From: Mycolicibacterium brisbanense
GTDB taxonomy: Bacteria > Actinomycetota > Actinomycetes > Mycobacteriales > Mycobacteriaceae
Direction of reading: 5' to 3'
Assembly (NCBI RefSeq): GCF_001570425.1
Contig: NZ_BCSX01000039.1
Location: 186,001-250,000, forward strand
Length of the DNA stretch: 64,000 bases
A program made the position numbers and the translations under genes. The notes under the pieces are model-generated. The model was given only the letters and a program-made list of their open reading frames with translations, did no database searches and had not been told where the DNA came from. This document shows positions 33,876 through 42,322 of the stretch, one piece after another (position 1 is the stretch's first letter; each line of letters opens with the position of its first letter).

Positions 33876-34827
33876 TCAGGTTTCGGCCCGGTTGGTCCGG
33901 TTGCTCAACATGGTTCCGTACTTTCAGGCCAATCCGAAGGTCACGCGTGCGGAGGCGGCCGACGCCCTTGGCGTGAGCCGCAAACAGCTCGACGCCGACC
34001 TCGAACAGCTGTGGATGTGCGGGCTGCCCGGCTACAGTCCCGGCGACCTGATCGACTTCGACTTCACCGACGACACCATCGAGGTGACGTTCTCGGCCGG
34101 TGTGGACCAGCCGCTGCGGCTGACTTCGACCGAGGCGACGGTGATCCTGGTGGCGCTGCGGGCGCTGGTGGACGTGCCGGGCATGGTCGATCCGGAGGCC
34201 GCGCGCAGCGCGATCGCGAAGATCGAGTCGGCCGCGGGCGCCCAGCTGGCCGCCGTCGACGATCCCGCGCCCACCGAGAGCGAGGCCGCCGCGACCGTGC
34301 GGGCCGCGGTGCGCGACGGCCGAGCGGTGACGCTGGAGTACTACTCGGCGTCGCGGGATTCGTTGACCACCCGCATCGTGGACCCGATCCGGGTTGCCCT
34401 GGTCGGGGACAACAGCTATCTGGAGGCGTGGTGCCGCAGCGCCGAGGCCGTGCGGCTGTTCCGGCTCGATCGCATCGTCGAGGCGCAGCTGCTCGAGGAA
34501 GCCTCGGCGCCGCCCCCTCCCGCCGTGCAGGCCGGTCCTGACACGTCGCTGTTCGACGCCGATCCCGCGCTGCCCGCAGCCACCCTGCTCATCGCGCCCT
34601 CGGCGTCGTGGATGTTCGACTACTACCCGCTGCGGGTGCTGTCCGAGCTGCCCGACGGTGCGGTCGAGGCGGCCATGACGTACGCCTCCGAGGACTGGAT
34701 GGCCCGGTTTGTGCTGGGCTTCGGTTCTGCTGTGCGCGTGCTCGCACCCGCGTCGTTGGCGCAGCAGGTCCGGGCCGCGGCGACGGCGGCACTGCACGCC
34801 TACGGCGCGGTAGAGGTTGACGGGTAG
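33871..34827 (+). CDS. pafC: DNA-damage response regulator PafC (WYL domain)
   Basis: PafC is the partner of PafB. The 318-residue protein has the winged helix SARLVRLLNMVPYFQANPKVTRAEAADALGVSRKQLDADLEQLWMCG, a WYL-type domain (GRAVTLEYYSASRDSLTTRIVDP, SYLEAWCRSAEAVRLFRLDRI) and a WCX-like C-terminus. ATG 33871 was chosen because it gives the conserved N-terminus and is the last member of the ATGA chain. The TAG stop is also the start of a possible -10 element for tatA. Confidence 0.95.
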   Translation: MSQVSARLVRLLNMVPYFQANPKVTRAEAADALGVSRKQLDADLEQLWMCGLPGYSPGDLIDFDFTDDTIEVTFSAGVDQPLRLTSTEATVILVALRALVDVPGMVDPEAARSAIAKIESAAGAQLAAVDDPAPTESEAAATVRAAVRDGRAVTLEYYSASRDSLTTRIVDPIRVALVGDNSYLEAWCRSAEAVRLFRLDRIVEAQLLEEASAPPPPAVQAGPDTSLFDADPALPAATLLIAPSASWMFDYYPLRVLSELPDGAVEAAMTYASEDWMARFVLGFGSAVRVLAPASLAQQVRAAATAALHAYGAVEVDG

Positions 34828-34830
34828 ACT
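34825..34830 (+). promoter_or_regulatory. Possible -10 element (TAGACT) for tatA at the pafC stop
   Basis: TAGACT starts with the pafC stop codon. Transcription from about 34837 would give a short leader carrying the TGGAGG ribosome-binding sequence before the tatA TTG at 34858. Confidence 0.4.
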
Positions 34831-34857
34831 CGGCGAAGACGTCTGGAGGTAACCAAA

Positions 34858-35136
34858 TTGGGCGGACTACAACCCTGGCACTGGATCATCGTCATCGCGG
34901 TGTTCGTGCTGCTGTTCGGTGCGAAGAAACTTCCCGACGCGGCGCGGTCGCTCGGCAAGTCGATGCGGATCTTCAAGTCGGAGATCAAGGAGATGCAGTC
35001 TGAGTCCAGGTCGGAGGAGACTCCGCCGGCGAAGCCGATTGCCTCCGAACGCGCCGACGTGGCAGCTCCCAGGCCCGACGTCGCCGGCCAGGCGGCTCCG
35101 GCACCCGAACAGTCCCCGGACCGGCACACGGCCTGA
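34858..35136 (+). CDS. tatA: Twin-arginine translocase subunit TatA
   Basis: TatA oligomerises to let folded proteins cross the cytoplasmic membrane. The 92-residue protein has one membrane helix (WHWIIVIAVFVLLFGAKKLPD), then the conserved FG hinge and amphipathic helix (AARSLGKSMRIFKSEIKEMQ) and a polar Pro/Ala-rich tail. The start is TTG at 34858, preceded by TGGAGG; no in-frame ATG or GTG fits. tatC follows 71 bp downstream. Confidence 0.95.
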   Translation: MGGLQPWHWIIVIAVFVLLFGAKKLPDAARSLGKSMRIFKSEIKEMQSESRSEETPPAKPIASERADVAAPRPDVAGQAAPAPEQSPDRHTA

Positions 35137-35207
35137 CGCGGCCCGACCCTGACCGCGGTCTCCGGCCGCGTCGGTAGGTTGCGTCTTCAACCCCTCACTT
35201 CACATAC

Positions 35208-36194
35208 GTGCAGACCTCCGGCATCTTCAGAAAACTCGATCCCCGTCGGCGCCGTTCACGGGTCAATCCCGACGGCACCATGTCGCTGGTCGATCACCTC
35301 ACCGAGCTGCGGTCGCGGCTGCTGATCGCGGTGGCAGCGGTCATCGTCGCGATGACCTTCGGGTTCTTCTGGTACACCCACGGCATCTTCGGGCTGCACA
35401 GCCTCGGCGAATGGCTGCGGGGGCCGTACTGTGCCCTGCCCGCGTCGTCGCGTGCGGCCATCGCACCTGACGGGGAATGCCGGCTGCTGGCCACCGCGCC
35501 GTTCGACCAGTTCATGCTGCGGCTGAAGGTCGCGCTCGCGGCCGGCGTGGTGATGGCCTGCCCGGTGTGGCTGTATCAGATGTGGGCGTTCATCACGCCG
35601 GGGCTGTACAAGAAGGAACGCCGATTCGCGATGGCCTTCGTCGGCTTCGGCGCGCTGTTGTTCGTGACGGGTGCGGTGCTGGCGTACGTGGTGCTGGCCA
35701 AGGCCCTGGGCTTCCTGCTGACCGTCGGCAGCGACGTTCAGGTCACCGCGCTGTCGGGCGAGCAGTACTTCGGATTCCTGATCAACCTGCTGCTGGTGTT
35801 CGGCATCAGCTTCGAGTTCCCGCTGCTGATCATCATGCTCAACCTTGTCGGCGTGCTCAGTTACCAGAAGCTGAAAGCGTGGCGGCGCGGGTTGATCTTC
35901 GGTCTGTTCGTGTTCGCGGCCTTCGCGACCCCGGGCTCCGACCCGTTCACGATGCTGGCACTGTCGTGCGCTCTCTCGCTGCTGTTGGAGTTCGCGATCC
36001 AGTTCGCCCGGGTGCACGACCGGCGCAAGGCACGCTTGGCGGAGGCCGAGGTGGACGACGACGAGGCCGCACCGATCGGCACGGCCGAACCGATCGGGGC
36101 GCCCGAACCGGTGTCGACGCCGACATCAGCGGCCCCGGAGACGCCACCGGCGTCGCGACCCACCAGATTCAGCATCGATGACGACGCCACCTGA
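35208..36194 (+). CDS. tatC: Twin-arginine translocase subunit TatC
   Basis: TatC recognises twin-arginine signal peptides. The 328-residue protein has the six-helix TatC core: DGTMSLVDHLTELRSRLLIAV at the N-terminus, the Glu-containing PVWLYQMWAFITPGLYKKERR, and ISFEFPLLIIMLNLVGVLS. An acidic Ala/Pro-rich cytoplasmic tail of about 60 residues is longer than in enterobacteria but usual in actinobacteria. GTG 35208 is the start. TAGGTT (35172-35177) is a possible -10 element. The end overlaps helY by 17 bp. Confidence 0.95.
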   Translation: MQTSGIFRKLDPRRRRSRVNPDGTMSLVDHLTELRSRLLIAVAAVIVAMTFGFFWYTHGIFGLHSLGEWLRGPYCALPASSRAAIAPDGECRLLATAPFDQFMLRLKVALAAGVVMACPVWLYQMWAFITPGLYKKERRFAMAFVGFGALLFVTGAVLAYVVLAKALGFLLTVGSDVQVTALSGEQYFGFLINLLLVFGISFEFPLLIIMLNLVGVLSYQKLKAWRRGLIFGLFVFAAFATPGSDPFTMLALSCALSLLLEFAIQFARVHDRRKARLAEAEVDDDEAAPIGTAEPIGAPEPVSTPTSAAPETPPASRPTRFSIDDDAT

Positions 36195-38928
36195 GCCGGG
36201 CGGCGAAACTCCCGGCGAGCTGGCCGCATTCACCGCACAGCTGCCGTTCGCCCTCGACGATTTCCAGGTACGCGCCTGCCGTGCGCTGGAACGCGGCCAC
36301 GGCGTCCTGGTCTGCGCGCCGACCGGCGCAGGCAAGACGGTGGTCGGTGAATTCGCCGTGCACCTGGCACTGGCAGCCGGCGGCAAGTGTTTCTACACCA
36401 CCCCGATCAAGGCGCTGAGCAACCAGAAGCACAACGACCTGGTGGCCCGCTACGGCGCGGAGAAGATCGGGCTGCTCACCGGCGACCAGTCCATCAACGG
36501 CGACGCCGACGTTGTGGTGATGACCACCGAAGTGCTGCGGAACATGCTGTACGCGAATTCGTCTGCGCTGCATGGGCTTTCGTATGTGGTGATGGACGAG
36601 GTGCACTTCCTGGCCGACCGGATGCGTGGCGCGGTGTGGGAGGAGGTGATCCTGCACCTGCCCGAGGAAGTGCGGTTGGTCAGCCTCTCGGCCACGGTGA
36701 GCAATGCCGAGGAGTTCGGCGGCTGGATCCAGACGGTCCGCGGGGACACCACCGTCGTCGTCGACGAGCACCGGCCCGTACCGCTGTCTCAGCACATGAT
36801 GGTGGGCAAGCGGCTGTTCGACTTGTTCGACGGCTCCGACCGCACCTTGGTGGACCCGGACCTGGTGCGCCACATCGCGCATCGCCGCGAAGCGGACCGG
36901 CTCGCCGACTGGCAGCCCCGCGGGCGCGGGCGCGGCCGGCCGCCCCAGCTGTACCGGCCGCCGAGCCGGCCGGACGTGATCGACGTCCTCGACGCCGCGG
37001 GTCTGTTGCCCGCGATCACGTTCGTGTTTTCCCGCGCCGGGTGCGACGCCGCGGTCAAGCAGTGCCTGCGGTCGCGACTGCGGCTCACCACCGACGAGGA
37101 ACGGGCCCGCATCGCCGAGGTGGTGGACCGCCGCTGCGCCGATCTGGCCGAGTCCGACCTGATCGTGCTGGACTACCACGAATGGCGCGAAGGCCTGCTG
37201 CGCGGCCTGGCCGCCCACCACGCGGGCATGTTGCCGACGTTCCGCCACACCGTCGAGGAGCTGTTCACCGCCGGTCTGGTGAAGGCCGTGTTCGCCACGG
37301 AGACACTGGCTTTGGGCATCAACATGCCGGCCCGCACGGTGGTGCTCGAGCGGCTGGTGAAATACAACGGCGAACAACATCTGCCGTTGACGCCGGGGGA
37401 GTACACGCAGCTCACCGGCCGGGCCGGGCGGCGCGGCATCGACGTCGAGGGCCACGCCGTGGTGCTGTGGCGGCCCGACGACAGCACTGCTGACCCGGCC
37501 GAGGTCGCGGGCCTGGCGTCCACCCGGACCTTCCCGTTGCGCAGTTCCTTTGCACCGTCGTACAACATGACCATCAACCTGGTCCAGCACATGGGGCCCG
37601 AGCAGGCGCACAAACTGCTGGAGCGGTCGTTCGCGCAGTACCAGGCCGACCGCTCGGTGGTCGGCCTGGTGCGCGGGGTCGCCCGCGGCGAGCGGATGCT
37701 CAAGGAACTGGCCGCCGAACTGGACGGGCACGAGTCCGAGGTACTCGACTACGCGAGGCTCCGCGCGAAAATCGGTGAGCGCGAACGCGCCCAGTCACGC
37801 GCATCGCGGCTGCAACGCCGTCAAGCAGCCAACGACGCGCTGGCGGCCCTGCGTCGCGGGGACATCATCACCATCACCCACGGCCGCCGCGGTGGGCTGG
37901 CGGTGGTGCTCGAACCCGACCGCGACAGCGACGATCCCCGTCCGCTGGTGCTGACCGAACATCATTGGGCGGGGCGGATCTCGTCGTCGGACTACTCGGG
38001 CGCCTCGGGGCCGTTGGGCACGATGTCGCTCCCCAAACGTGTCGAGCACCGCCAGCCGCGGGTGCGCCGCGACCTGGCGTCGGCGCTGCGGTCGGCGGCA
38101 GCCGGGTTGACGCTGCCGGCGGGCAAACCGAAACGCTCCGGCAGCGCACTGGACCGGGACGTGGATCCGGAGTTGGCCGGCCTCCGCGAGCAGCTGCGTC
38201 GGCATCCGGCGAATCAGCTTCCGAACCGCGAGGCCATGATGCGCATCGCCGAGCGGTACCTGCGCATCGAGCGCGACAACGCCCAGATTCAGCAGAAGGT
38301 GGCCGCGGCGACGAACTCGCTGGCGCGGACCTTCGACCGCATCGTCGCGCTGCTCAGCGAGCGCGGATTCATCGAGAACGATTCCGGCGAACCCAAGGTC
38401 ACCGACTCCGGCCGGCTGTTGGCCCGCATCTACAGCGAAAGCGACCTGCTGGTGGCCGAATGCCTGCGGGGCGGCCTCTGGGAGGGCCTGCAGCCGGCAG
38501 AGCTGGCGGGTGTGCTCTCGGCGGTGCTCTTCGAGTCGCGCGGCGACACTCCCGCGGTACCGGCAGGGTTCGAGATCCCGACGTCCGGTCTGCGGCGTGC
38601 GCTGGCCCAAACCCGGCGCCTCTCGGCCGATCTGCGGGCCGACGAGCGCAGGCACCGCATCGCACCGAGCCGCGAAACCGACGAGGGTTTCGTCACCGCC
38701 GTCTACCGCTGGGCCACCACCGGCGATCTGGCGTCCGCGCTGGCCGCATCCGACATCACCGGTTCCGGTTCACCGCTGTCCGCAGGAGATTTCGTACGGT
38801 GGTGCCGGCAGGTGCTCGATCTGCTCGACCAGGTGCGAAATGCCGCACCCACACCGGCCCTGCGCAATACCGCGAAACGCGCCATCAACGACGTTCGGCG
38901 CGGCGTCGTGGCTGTTGATGCGGGGTAG
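36178..38928 (+). CDS. helY: Ski2-like DEAD/DEAH-box helicase HelY
   Basis: The 916-residue superfamily 2 helicase has the Q-type start FALDDFQVRACRALERG, Walker A CAPTGAGKT (46-54), the motif TTPIKALSNQKHNDL, Walker B VVMDEVHFLAD (DEVH), SATVSN, and motif VI TGRAGRRGIDVEG. A long Ski2/Mtr4-like C-terminal region (about 480-916) with DSH-type helices follows, so RNA is a likely substrate. Cellular role in mycobacteria is unproven. It starts inside tatC, indicating coupled expression. The TAG stop may also serve the next promoter. Confidence 0.93.
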   Translation: MTTPPEPGGETPGELAAFTAQLPFALDDFQVRACRALERGHGVLVCAPTGAGKTVVGEFAVHLALAAGGKCFYTTPIKALSNQKHNDLVARYGAEKIGLLTGDQSINGDADVVVMTTEVLRNMLYANSSALHGLSYVVMDEVHFLADRMRGAVWEEVILHLPEEVRLVSLSATVSNAEEFGGWIQTVRGDTTVVVDEHRPVPLSQHMMVGKRLFDLFDGSDRTLVDPDLVRHIAHRREADRLADWQPRGRGRGRPPQLYRPPSRPDVIDVLDAAGLLPAITFVFSRAGCDAAVKQCLRSRLRLTTDEERARIAEVVDRRCADLAESDLIVLDYHEWREGLLRGLAAHHAGMLPTFRHTVEELFTAGLVKAVFATETLALGINMPARTVVLERLVKYNGEQHLPLTPGEYTQLTGRAGRRGIDVEGHAVVLWRPDDSTADPAEVAGLASTRTFPLRSSFAPSYNMTINLVQHMGPEQAHKLLERSFAQYQADRSVVGLVRGVARGERMLKELAAELDGHESEVLDYARLRAKIGERERAQSRASRLQRRQAANDALAALRRGDIITITHGRRGGLAVVLEPDRDSDDPRPLVLTEHHWAGRISSSDYSGASGPLGTMSLPKRVEHRQPRVRRDLASALRSAAAGLTLPAGKPKRSGSALDRDVDPELAGLREQLRRHPANQLPNREAMMRIAERYLRIERDNAQIQQKVAAATNSLARTFDRIVALLSERGFIENDSGEPKVTDSGRLLARIYSESDLLVAECLRGGLWEGLQPAELAGVLSAVLFESRGDTPAVPAGFEIPTSGLRRALAQTRRLSADLRADERRHRIAPSRETDEGFVTAVYRWATTGDLASALAASDITGSGSPLSAGDFVRWCRQVLDLLDQVRNAAPTPALRNTAKRAINDVRRGVVAVDAG

Positions 38929-38931
38929 GGT
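38926..38931 (+). promoter_or_regulatory. Possible -10 element (TAGGGT) at the helY stop
   Basis: TAGGGT begins with the helY stop codon. A start of transcription near 38938 would leave a leader of about 26 nt that contains AAGGAGAG before the ATG at 38964. Confidence 0.4.
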
Positions 38932-38963
38932 GTGGACGACAGCGAACAGGATCAAGGAGAGTC

Positions 38964-39770
38964 ATGAGCGGACCGCAGGGATCTGATCCGGCACAGCAGT
39001 GGCCCGGTCAGCAGCCCGAGCCCGGTAATGATCAGCCGTCGAGCTCGGACGCGTGGCAGCAGCCTGCCAGCCCCGACGAGCCGACCACGCATGCTCCGAC
39101 CTGGCAGCCGCCGTCGCAGTCATCACAGCCTGAACAGCCGCAGCAACAGCAGCCGCAGCAGCCTGATTACTCGGCCTATCAGCAGTCGCACTCGGGTTAC
39201 GCGCAGCCGCAGTACCCGTCGACCGATCAGTACCAGCCCTACGCGCAGCCGGGCCAGTTCGGGCAGCCGGGTCAGCCCGCTCAGATGGGTCAGCCGCAGT
39301 TCGGCCAGCCCGGCCAGTACGGTCAGCCGCAGTTCGGCCAGCCCGGGCAGTACGGTCAGCCGCAGTTCGGTCAGCCCGGCCAGCCGGGCCAATTCGGCCA
39401 GTACAACCAGCCCGGCGCGGAAGAAGGATCCAAGCGCTCGCTCGGCGTGATCCTCGGTGTCGTCGGGGCCCTCGTCGTGCTCCTGCTCGCTGTCGTCGGA
39501 GTGCTGGGCTTCTGGAAGCCGGGATGGTTCGTCACCACCGAACTCGATGTCAACAAGGCCCAAGAAGGCGTGACGAAGATCCTCACCGACGAGGAGAACG
39601 GTTACGGCAACAAGAGCGTCTCCGACGTCAACTGCAACGACGGCAAGAACCCCAAGGTCAAGAAGGGTGACACCTTCACGTGTGAGGTCAGTGTCGACGG
39701 CACCAAGCGCAAGGTGACGGTGACCTTCCAGAACAACGACGGCACCTACGAGGTCGGCCGGCCCAAGTAG
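38964..39770 (+). CDS. DUF4333 membrane protein with Gln/Pro-rich repeat N-terminus
   Basis: The 268-residue protein has a long disordered N-terminus (1-155) made of Q, P, G, Y and F, with QPQFGQPGQYG-type repeats. One membrane helix follows (LGVILGVVGALVVLLLAVVGVLGFW), then an extracytoplasmic DUF4333 domain with C-N-x-D (SVSDVNCNDGKNPKVKKGDTFTCEV), two cysteines that may form a disulfide. Position matches Rv2091c. Function is unknown. The ATG follows AAGGAGAG. Confidence 0.88.
   Translation: MSGPQGSDPAQQWPGQQPEPGNDQPSSSDAWQQPASPDEPTTHAPTWQPPSQSSQPEQPQQQQPQQPDYSAYQQSHSGYAQPQYPSTDQYQPYAQPGQFGQPGQPAQMGQPQFGQPGQYGQPQFGQPGQYGQPQFGQPGQPGQFGQYNQPGAEEGSKRSLGVILGVVGALVVLLLAVVGVLGFWKPGWFVTTELDVNKAQEGVTKILTDEENGYGNKSVSDVNCNDGKNPKVKKGDTFTCEVSVDGTKRKVTVTFQNNDGTYEVGRPK
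39291..39386 (+). repeat. 33-bp in-frame tandem repeat (about 2.8 copies)
   Basis: The unit encodes QPQFGQPGQYG. Copies lie at 39291-39323 and 39324-39356 (one base difference), with a partial third from 39357. It is part of a low-complexity coding region, so copy number may vary between strains. Confidence 0.85.
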
Positions 39771-39783
39771 GCCGTGCCGCGGA

Positions 39784-40743
39784 TCAGCCGGGCAGTCGGT
39801 CCAGTGCCGTCTGCAACCGGCTGATCGACGAGGTCACTCCGTACGCAGCGGCCAGGTCGGCGACCTTCGCCGGGTCTTTGGCGGCCAGCGGCAGCGCGTC
39901 CGACGGCGTCGAGAACGTCACGGGCGCATCGGTCGCCACGCGCACAACCGGCTCGGCTGCCGCGATGTAGTCGGCGGCGGCAAGCAGTTTGGCCCGGTGG
40001 GACTTGGACATCGACACCGCGGTGTCCTGCGCGGCCGCTTGGATCGCCGCCAGTGAGCCATGCTGAGCCAGCAGCGTCGCAGCGGTCTTCTCGCCGATGC
40101 CGGCCACGCCGGGCAGCCCGTCGGACGGATCGCCACGCAGCAACGCCAACTCGGCATACGCGGCGCCGGCCCGGTCGGCAGGCACGCCGTACTGCTCGGC
40201 CACCTCGACTGGACCGAACTTCGTGGCCTTGGCCAAGCCGCGCCCGATGTAGAGCACGCGCACCGGCGGGGCAGGCTCGTCACGCACCAACTGCAGCAGG
40301 TCGCGATCCCCGCTGACCACGACGACGGGATCGGTCTGCTCGCGGGTGGCCAGCGTGCCGAGCACGTCGTCGGCTTCGTACCCGGGCGCCCCGGCGGTGG
40401 CGATTCCGAACGCGTCCAGCAACTCCATGATCATGGTGACCTGGGGTGTCAGCTCGTCGGGCACTTCCTCGATGTCCGGTATCCCGTCCGGCTCGGGTTC
40501 CGCGACCCGGTGGGCCTTGTACGACGGGACCAGCTCCACGCGCCATTGCGGGCGCCAGTCGTCGTCGCGGCACACCACCAGCCGGCTCGGTCGTTCGTTG
40601 GTCACCAGCGTTGCGATGGAGTCCAGAAAGCCGCGCACCGCGTTCACCGGTCGGCCGTCCGGTGCGGCGATCGACGACGGGACGCCGAAGAACGAGCGGA
40701 ACCACATGCTGGCGCCGTCGAGGAGCAGGACGGGGGCGGTCAT
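39784..40743 (-). CDS. 5'-3' exonuclease (FEN/PolA-type nuclease domain, stand-alone)
   Basis: The 319-residue protein matches the 5' nuclease domain of DNA polymerase I without polymerase: VLLLDGASMWFRSFFGVP (metal Asp), YEADDVLGTLA, VVVSGDRDLLQLV, and the helix-hairpin-helix GDPSDGLPGVAGIGEKTAATLL. It should remove 5' flaps or RNA primers. Position matches Rv2090. ATG 40743 was chosen because GGAGGA lies upstream and longer versions overlap the divergent VOC gene. Confidence 0.92.
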   Translation of the reverse strand: MTAPVLLLDGASMWFRSFFGVPSSIAAPDGRPVNAVRGFLDSIATLVTNERPSRLVVCRDDDWRPQWRVELVPSYKAHRVAEPEPDGIPDIEEVPDELTPQVTMIMELLDAFGIATAGAPGYEADDVLGTLATREQTDPVVVVSGDRDLLQLVRDEPAPPVRVLYIGRGLAKATKFGPVEVAEQYGVPADRAGAAYAELALLRGDPSDGLPGVAGIGEKTAATLLAQHGSLAAIQAAAQDTAVSMSKSHRAKLLAAADYIAAAEPVVRVATDAPVTFSTPSDALPLAAKDPAKVADLAAAYGVTSSISRLQTALDRLPG

Positions 40744-40767
40744 GAAATCCTCCGGAACATTCCAGCG

Positions 40768-40777
40768 ACAGTAGCCT
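40768..40777. promoter_or_regulatory. Overlapping divergent -10 elements (bidirectional promoter)
   Basis: ACAGTAGCCT reads TAGCCT on the plus strand (40772-40777), 5 nt before the VOC ATG, and TACTGT on the minus strand (40773-40768), upstream of the exonuclease gene. The two hexamers share the central TA pair. Confidence 0.5.
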
Positions 40778-40782
40778 GAGGT

Positions 40783-41178
40783 ATGTCCTTCGCCGTCAAC
40801 CGTATTGACCATGTCGTCCTCAACTGTCGCGACGTCGAGGCCACGGTCGACTTCTACGTGCGGGTGCTCGGCATGCGCAAAGAGGTGTTCGGCGCGGGCC
40901 GCGTCGCCCTGGTGTTCGGAAACCAGAAGATCAACGTGCGGCCGACCGGTTCGCCGAACTGGGTCACCGGCGTCGTCGACGCGCCCGGCTCGCTGGATCT
41001 GTGCTTCATCGCCGACGTCGATGCTTCCGCGGTCGGCGCACATCTTTTGGCGTGTGGTGTGGAGATCATCGAAGGGCCGGTACCCAAGACCGGCGCGATG
41101 GGCCCGATGACCTCACACTATTGCCGCGACCCCGACGGCAACCTGGTCGAGGTCGCCAGCTATCAGGAGCACCACTAG
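40783..41178 (+). CDS. VOC/glyoxalase-family protein
   Basis: The 131-residue protein has two beta-alpha-beta-beta-beta units: NRIDHVVLNCRDVEATVDFYVRVLGMRKEVF in the first and the metal-site pattern MTSHYCRDPDGNLVEVASY in the second. H10 and the terminal Glu are probable metal ligands. The reaction (isomerase, dioxygenase or thiol transferase) cannot be decided. The short spacing to TAGCCT suggests a leaderless mRNA. The peptidase gene follows 11 bp later. Confidence 0.88.
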   Translation: MSFAVNRIDHVVLNCRDVEATVDFYVRVLGMRKEVFGAGRVALVFGNQKINVRPTGSPNWVTGVVDAPGSLDLCFIADVDASAVGAHLLACGVEIIEGPVPKTGAMGPMTSHYCRDPDGNLVEVASYQEHH

Positions 41179-41181
41179 CCT
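41176..41181 (+). promoter_or_regulatory. -10 element (TAGCCT) before the peptidase gene
   Basis: TAGCCT begins with the VOC-gene stop codon and lies 8 nt before the ATG at 41190, giving the peptidase gene a possible own, near-leaderless promoter. Confidence 0.45.
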
Positions 41182-41189
41182 CGAGCACC

Positions 41190-42311
41190 ATGACCCTGAG
41201 CCGATTCAGCACCGACGTCTACGCCCACCGGCTTTCCGCGGCTGCCGCCGCCGCGGGTGAGGCGGGCCTGGCCGGGCTGGTCATCACGCCCGGCTACGAC
41301 CTGCGCTACCTGATCGGCTCGCGGGCGCAGACTTTCGAACGGCTGACCGCGCTCGTGTTGCCCGCGCAGGGCGAGCCGACGGTGGTGGTGCCGCGTTTGG
41401 AGCTGGCCGCGCTCAAGGAGTCGGCGGTCCCCGAACTCGGTGTGACGGTGCGGGATTGGGTCGACGGTGAGGATCCGTACCGGATGGTGGTCGACGCGCT
41501 CGGGGGCCGGGCCGTCGCCGTCACCGACGCCATGCCGGCGCTGCACCTGCTGCCGCTGACCGAACTGCTCGGGGTGGTGCCGGTACTGGCCACCGATGTG
41601 CTGCGCCGGTTGCGAATGGTCAAGGACGGCGCCGAGATCGACGCGCTGCGCAAGGCCGGGGCGGCCATCGACCGCGTGCACGCTCGGGTGCCCGAATTCC
41701 TGGTGCCCGGCCGCACCGAGGCCGACGTGGCCGCTGACATCGCCGAAGCCATTGTCGCCGAAGGGCATTCGGAGGTCGCGTTCATCATCGTCGGGTCCGG
41801 GCCCAACGGGGCCGACCCGCATCACGAGTGCTCCGACCGCGAACTGCAGGCCGGCGACATCGTCGTCGTCGACATCGGCGGGCCGTACCAGCCGGGCTAC
41901 AACTCCGACTGCACCCGCACGTACAGCATCGGCGAGCCCGATCCCGAGGTGGCCCGCCGCTACGCGGTGCTGCAGCGCGCGCAGCAGGCTGCGGTGGCGG
42001 CGGTGCGGCCCGGCGTCACCGCCGAACAGGTCGATGCGGCCGCCCGTGACGTGCTGGCCGCCGAGGGCCTGGCGGAGGCCTTCGTACACCGCACCGGCCA
42101 CGGCATCGGGTTGTCGGTGCACGAGGAGCCTTACATCGTGGCCGGCAACGACCTCCCGCTGGAGGTGGGCATGGCGTTCAGCGTCGAACCCGGGGTGTAC
42201 TTCCCGGGGCAGTGGGGGGCGCGTATCGAGGACATTGTGATCGTCACCGCCGACGGCGCGGAATCGGTGAACAACCAGCCGCACGAGCTGATCGTGGTGC
42301 CTGCGGGCTGA
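41190..42311 (+). CDS. pepE: Xaa-Pro dipeptidase (M24 family, PepE-like)
   Basis: The 373-residue protein has a creatinase-like N-terminal domain and a C-terminal pita-bread metallopeptidase. The five dinuclear-metal ligands are visible in order: D in VVVDIGGPYQPGYNSDCTRTY (two Asp), H in HRTGHGIGLSVHEEPY, E in FSVEPGVYFPGQWGARIED (two Glu). It cleaves dipeptides with C-terminal proline. Position matches Rv2089c. The name pepE follows mycobacterial usage. Start chosen at the ATG 8 nt after a -10-like TAGCCT. Confidence 0.92.
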   Translation: MTLSRFSTDVYAHRLSAAAAAAGEAGLAGLVITPGYDLRYLIGSRAQTFERLTALVLPAQGEPTVVVPRLELAALKESAVPELGVTVRDWVDGEDPYRMVVDALGGRAVAVTDAMPALHLLPLTELLGVVPVLATDVLRRLRMVKDGAEIDALRKAGAAIDRVHARVPEFLVPGRTEADVAADIAEAIVAEGHSEVAFIIVGSGPNGADPHHECSDRELQAGDIVVVDIGGPYQPGYNSDCTRTYSIGEPDPEVARRYAVLQRAQQAAVAAVRPGVTAEQVDAAARDVLAAEGLAEAFVHRTGHGIGLSVHEEPYIVAGNDLPLEVGMAFSVEPGVYFPGQWGARIEDIVIVTADGAESVNNQPHELIVVPAG

Positions 42312-42322
42312 GCGCCGCCGGG

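Noticed and set aside
32575..34797. 740-codon open frame on the minus strand across pafA end, pafB and pafC
   Set aside because: It is antisense to strongly conserved genes, has no recognisable domain and is Arg/Gly/His-rich as expected for a shadow frame in high-GC DNA.
36169..37731. 520-codon minus-strand frame opposite helY
   Set aside because: The helY motifs fix the real coding frame. The antisense frame is a G+C-rich shadow without domain signatures.
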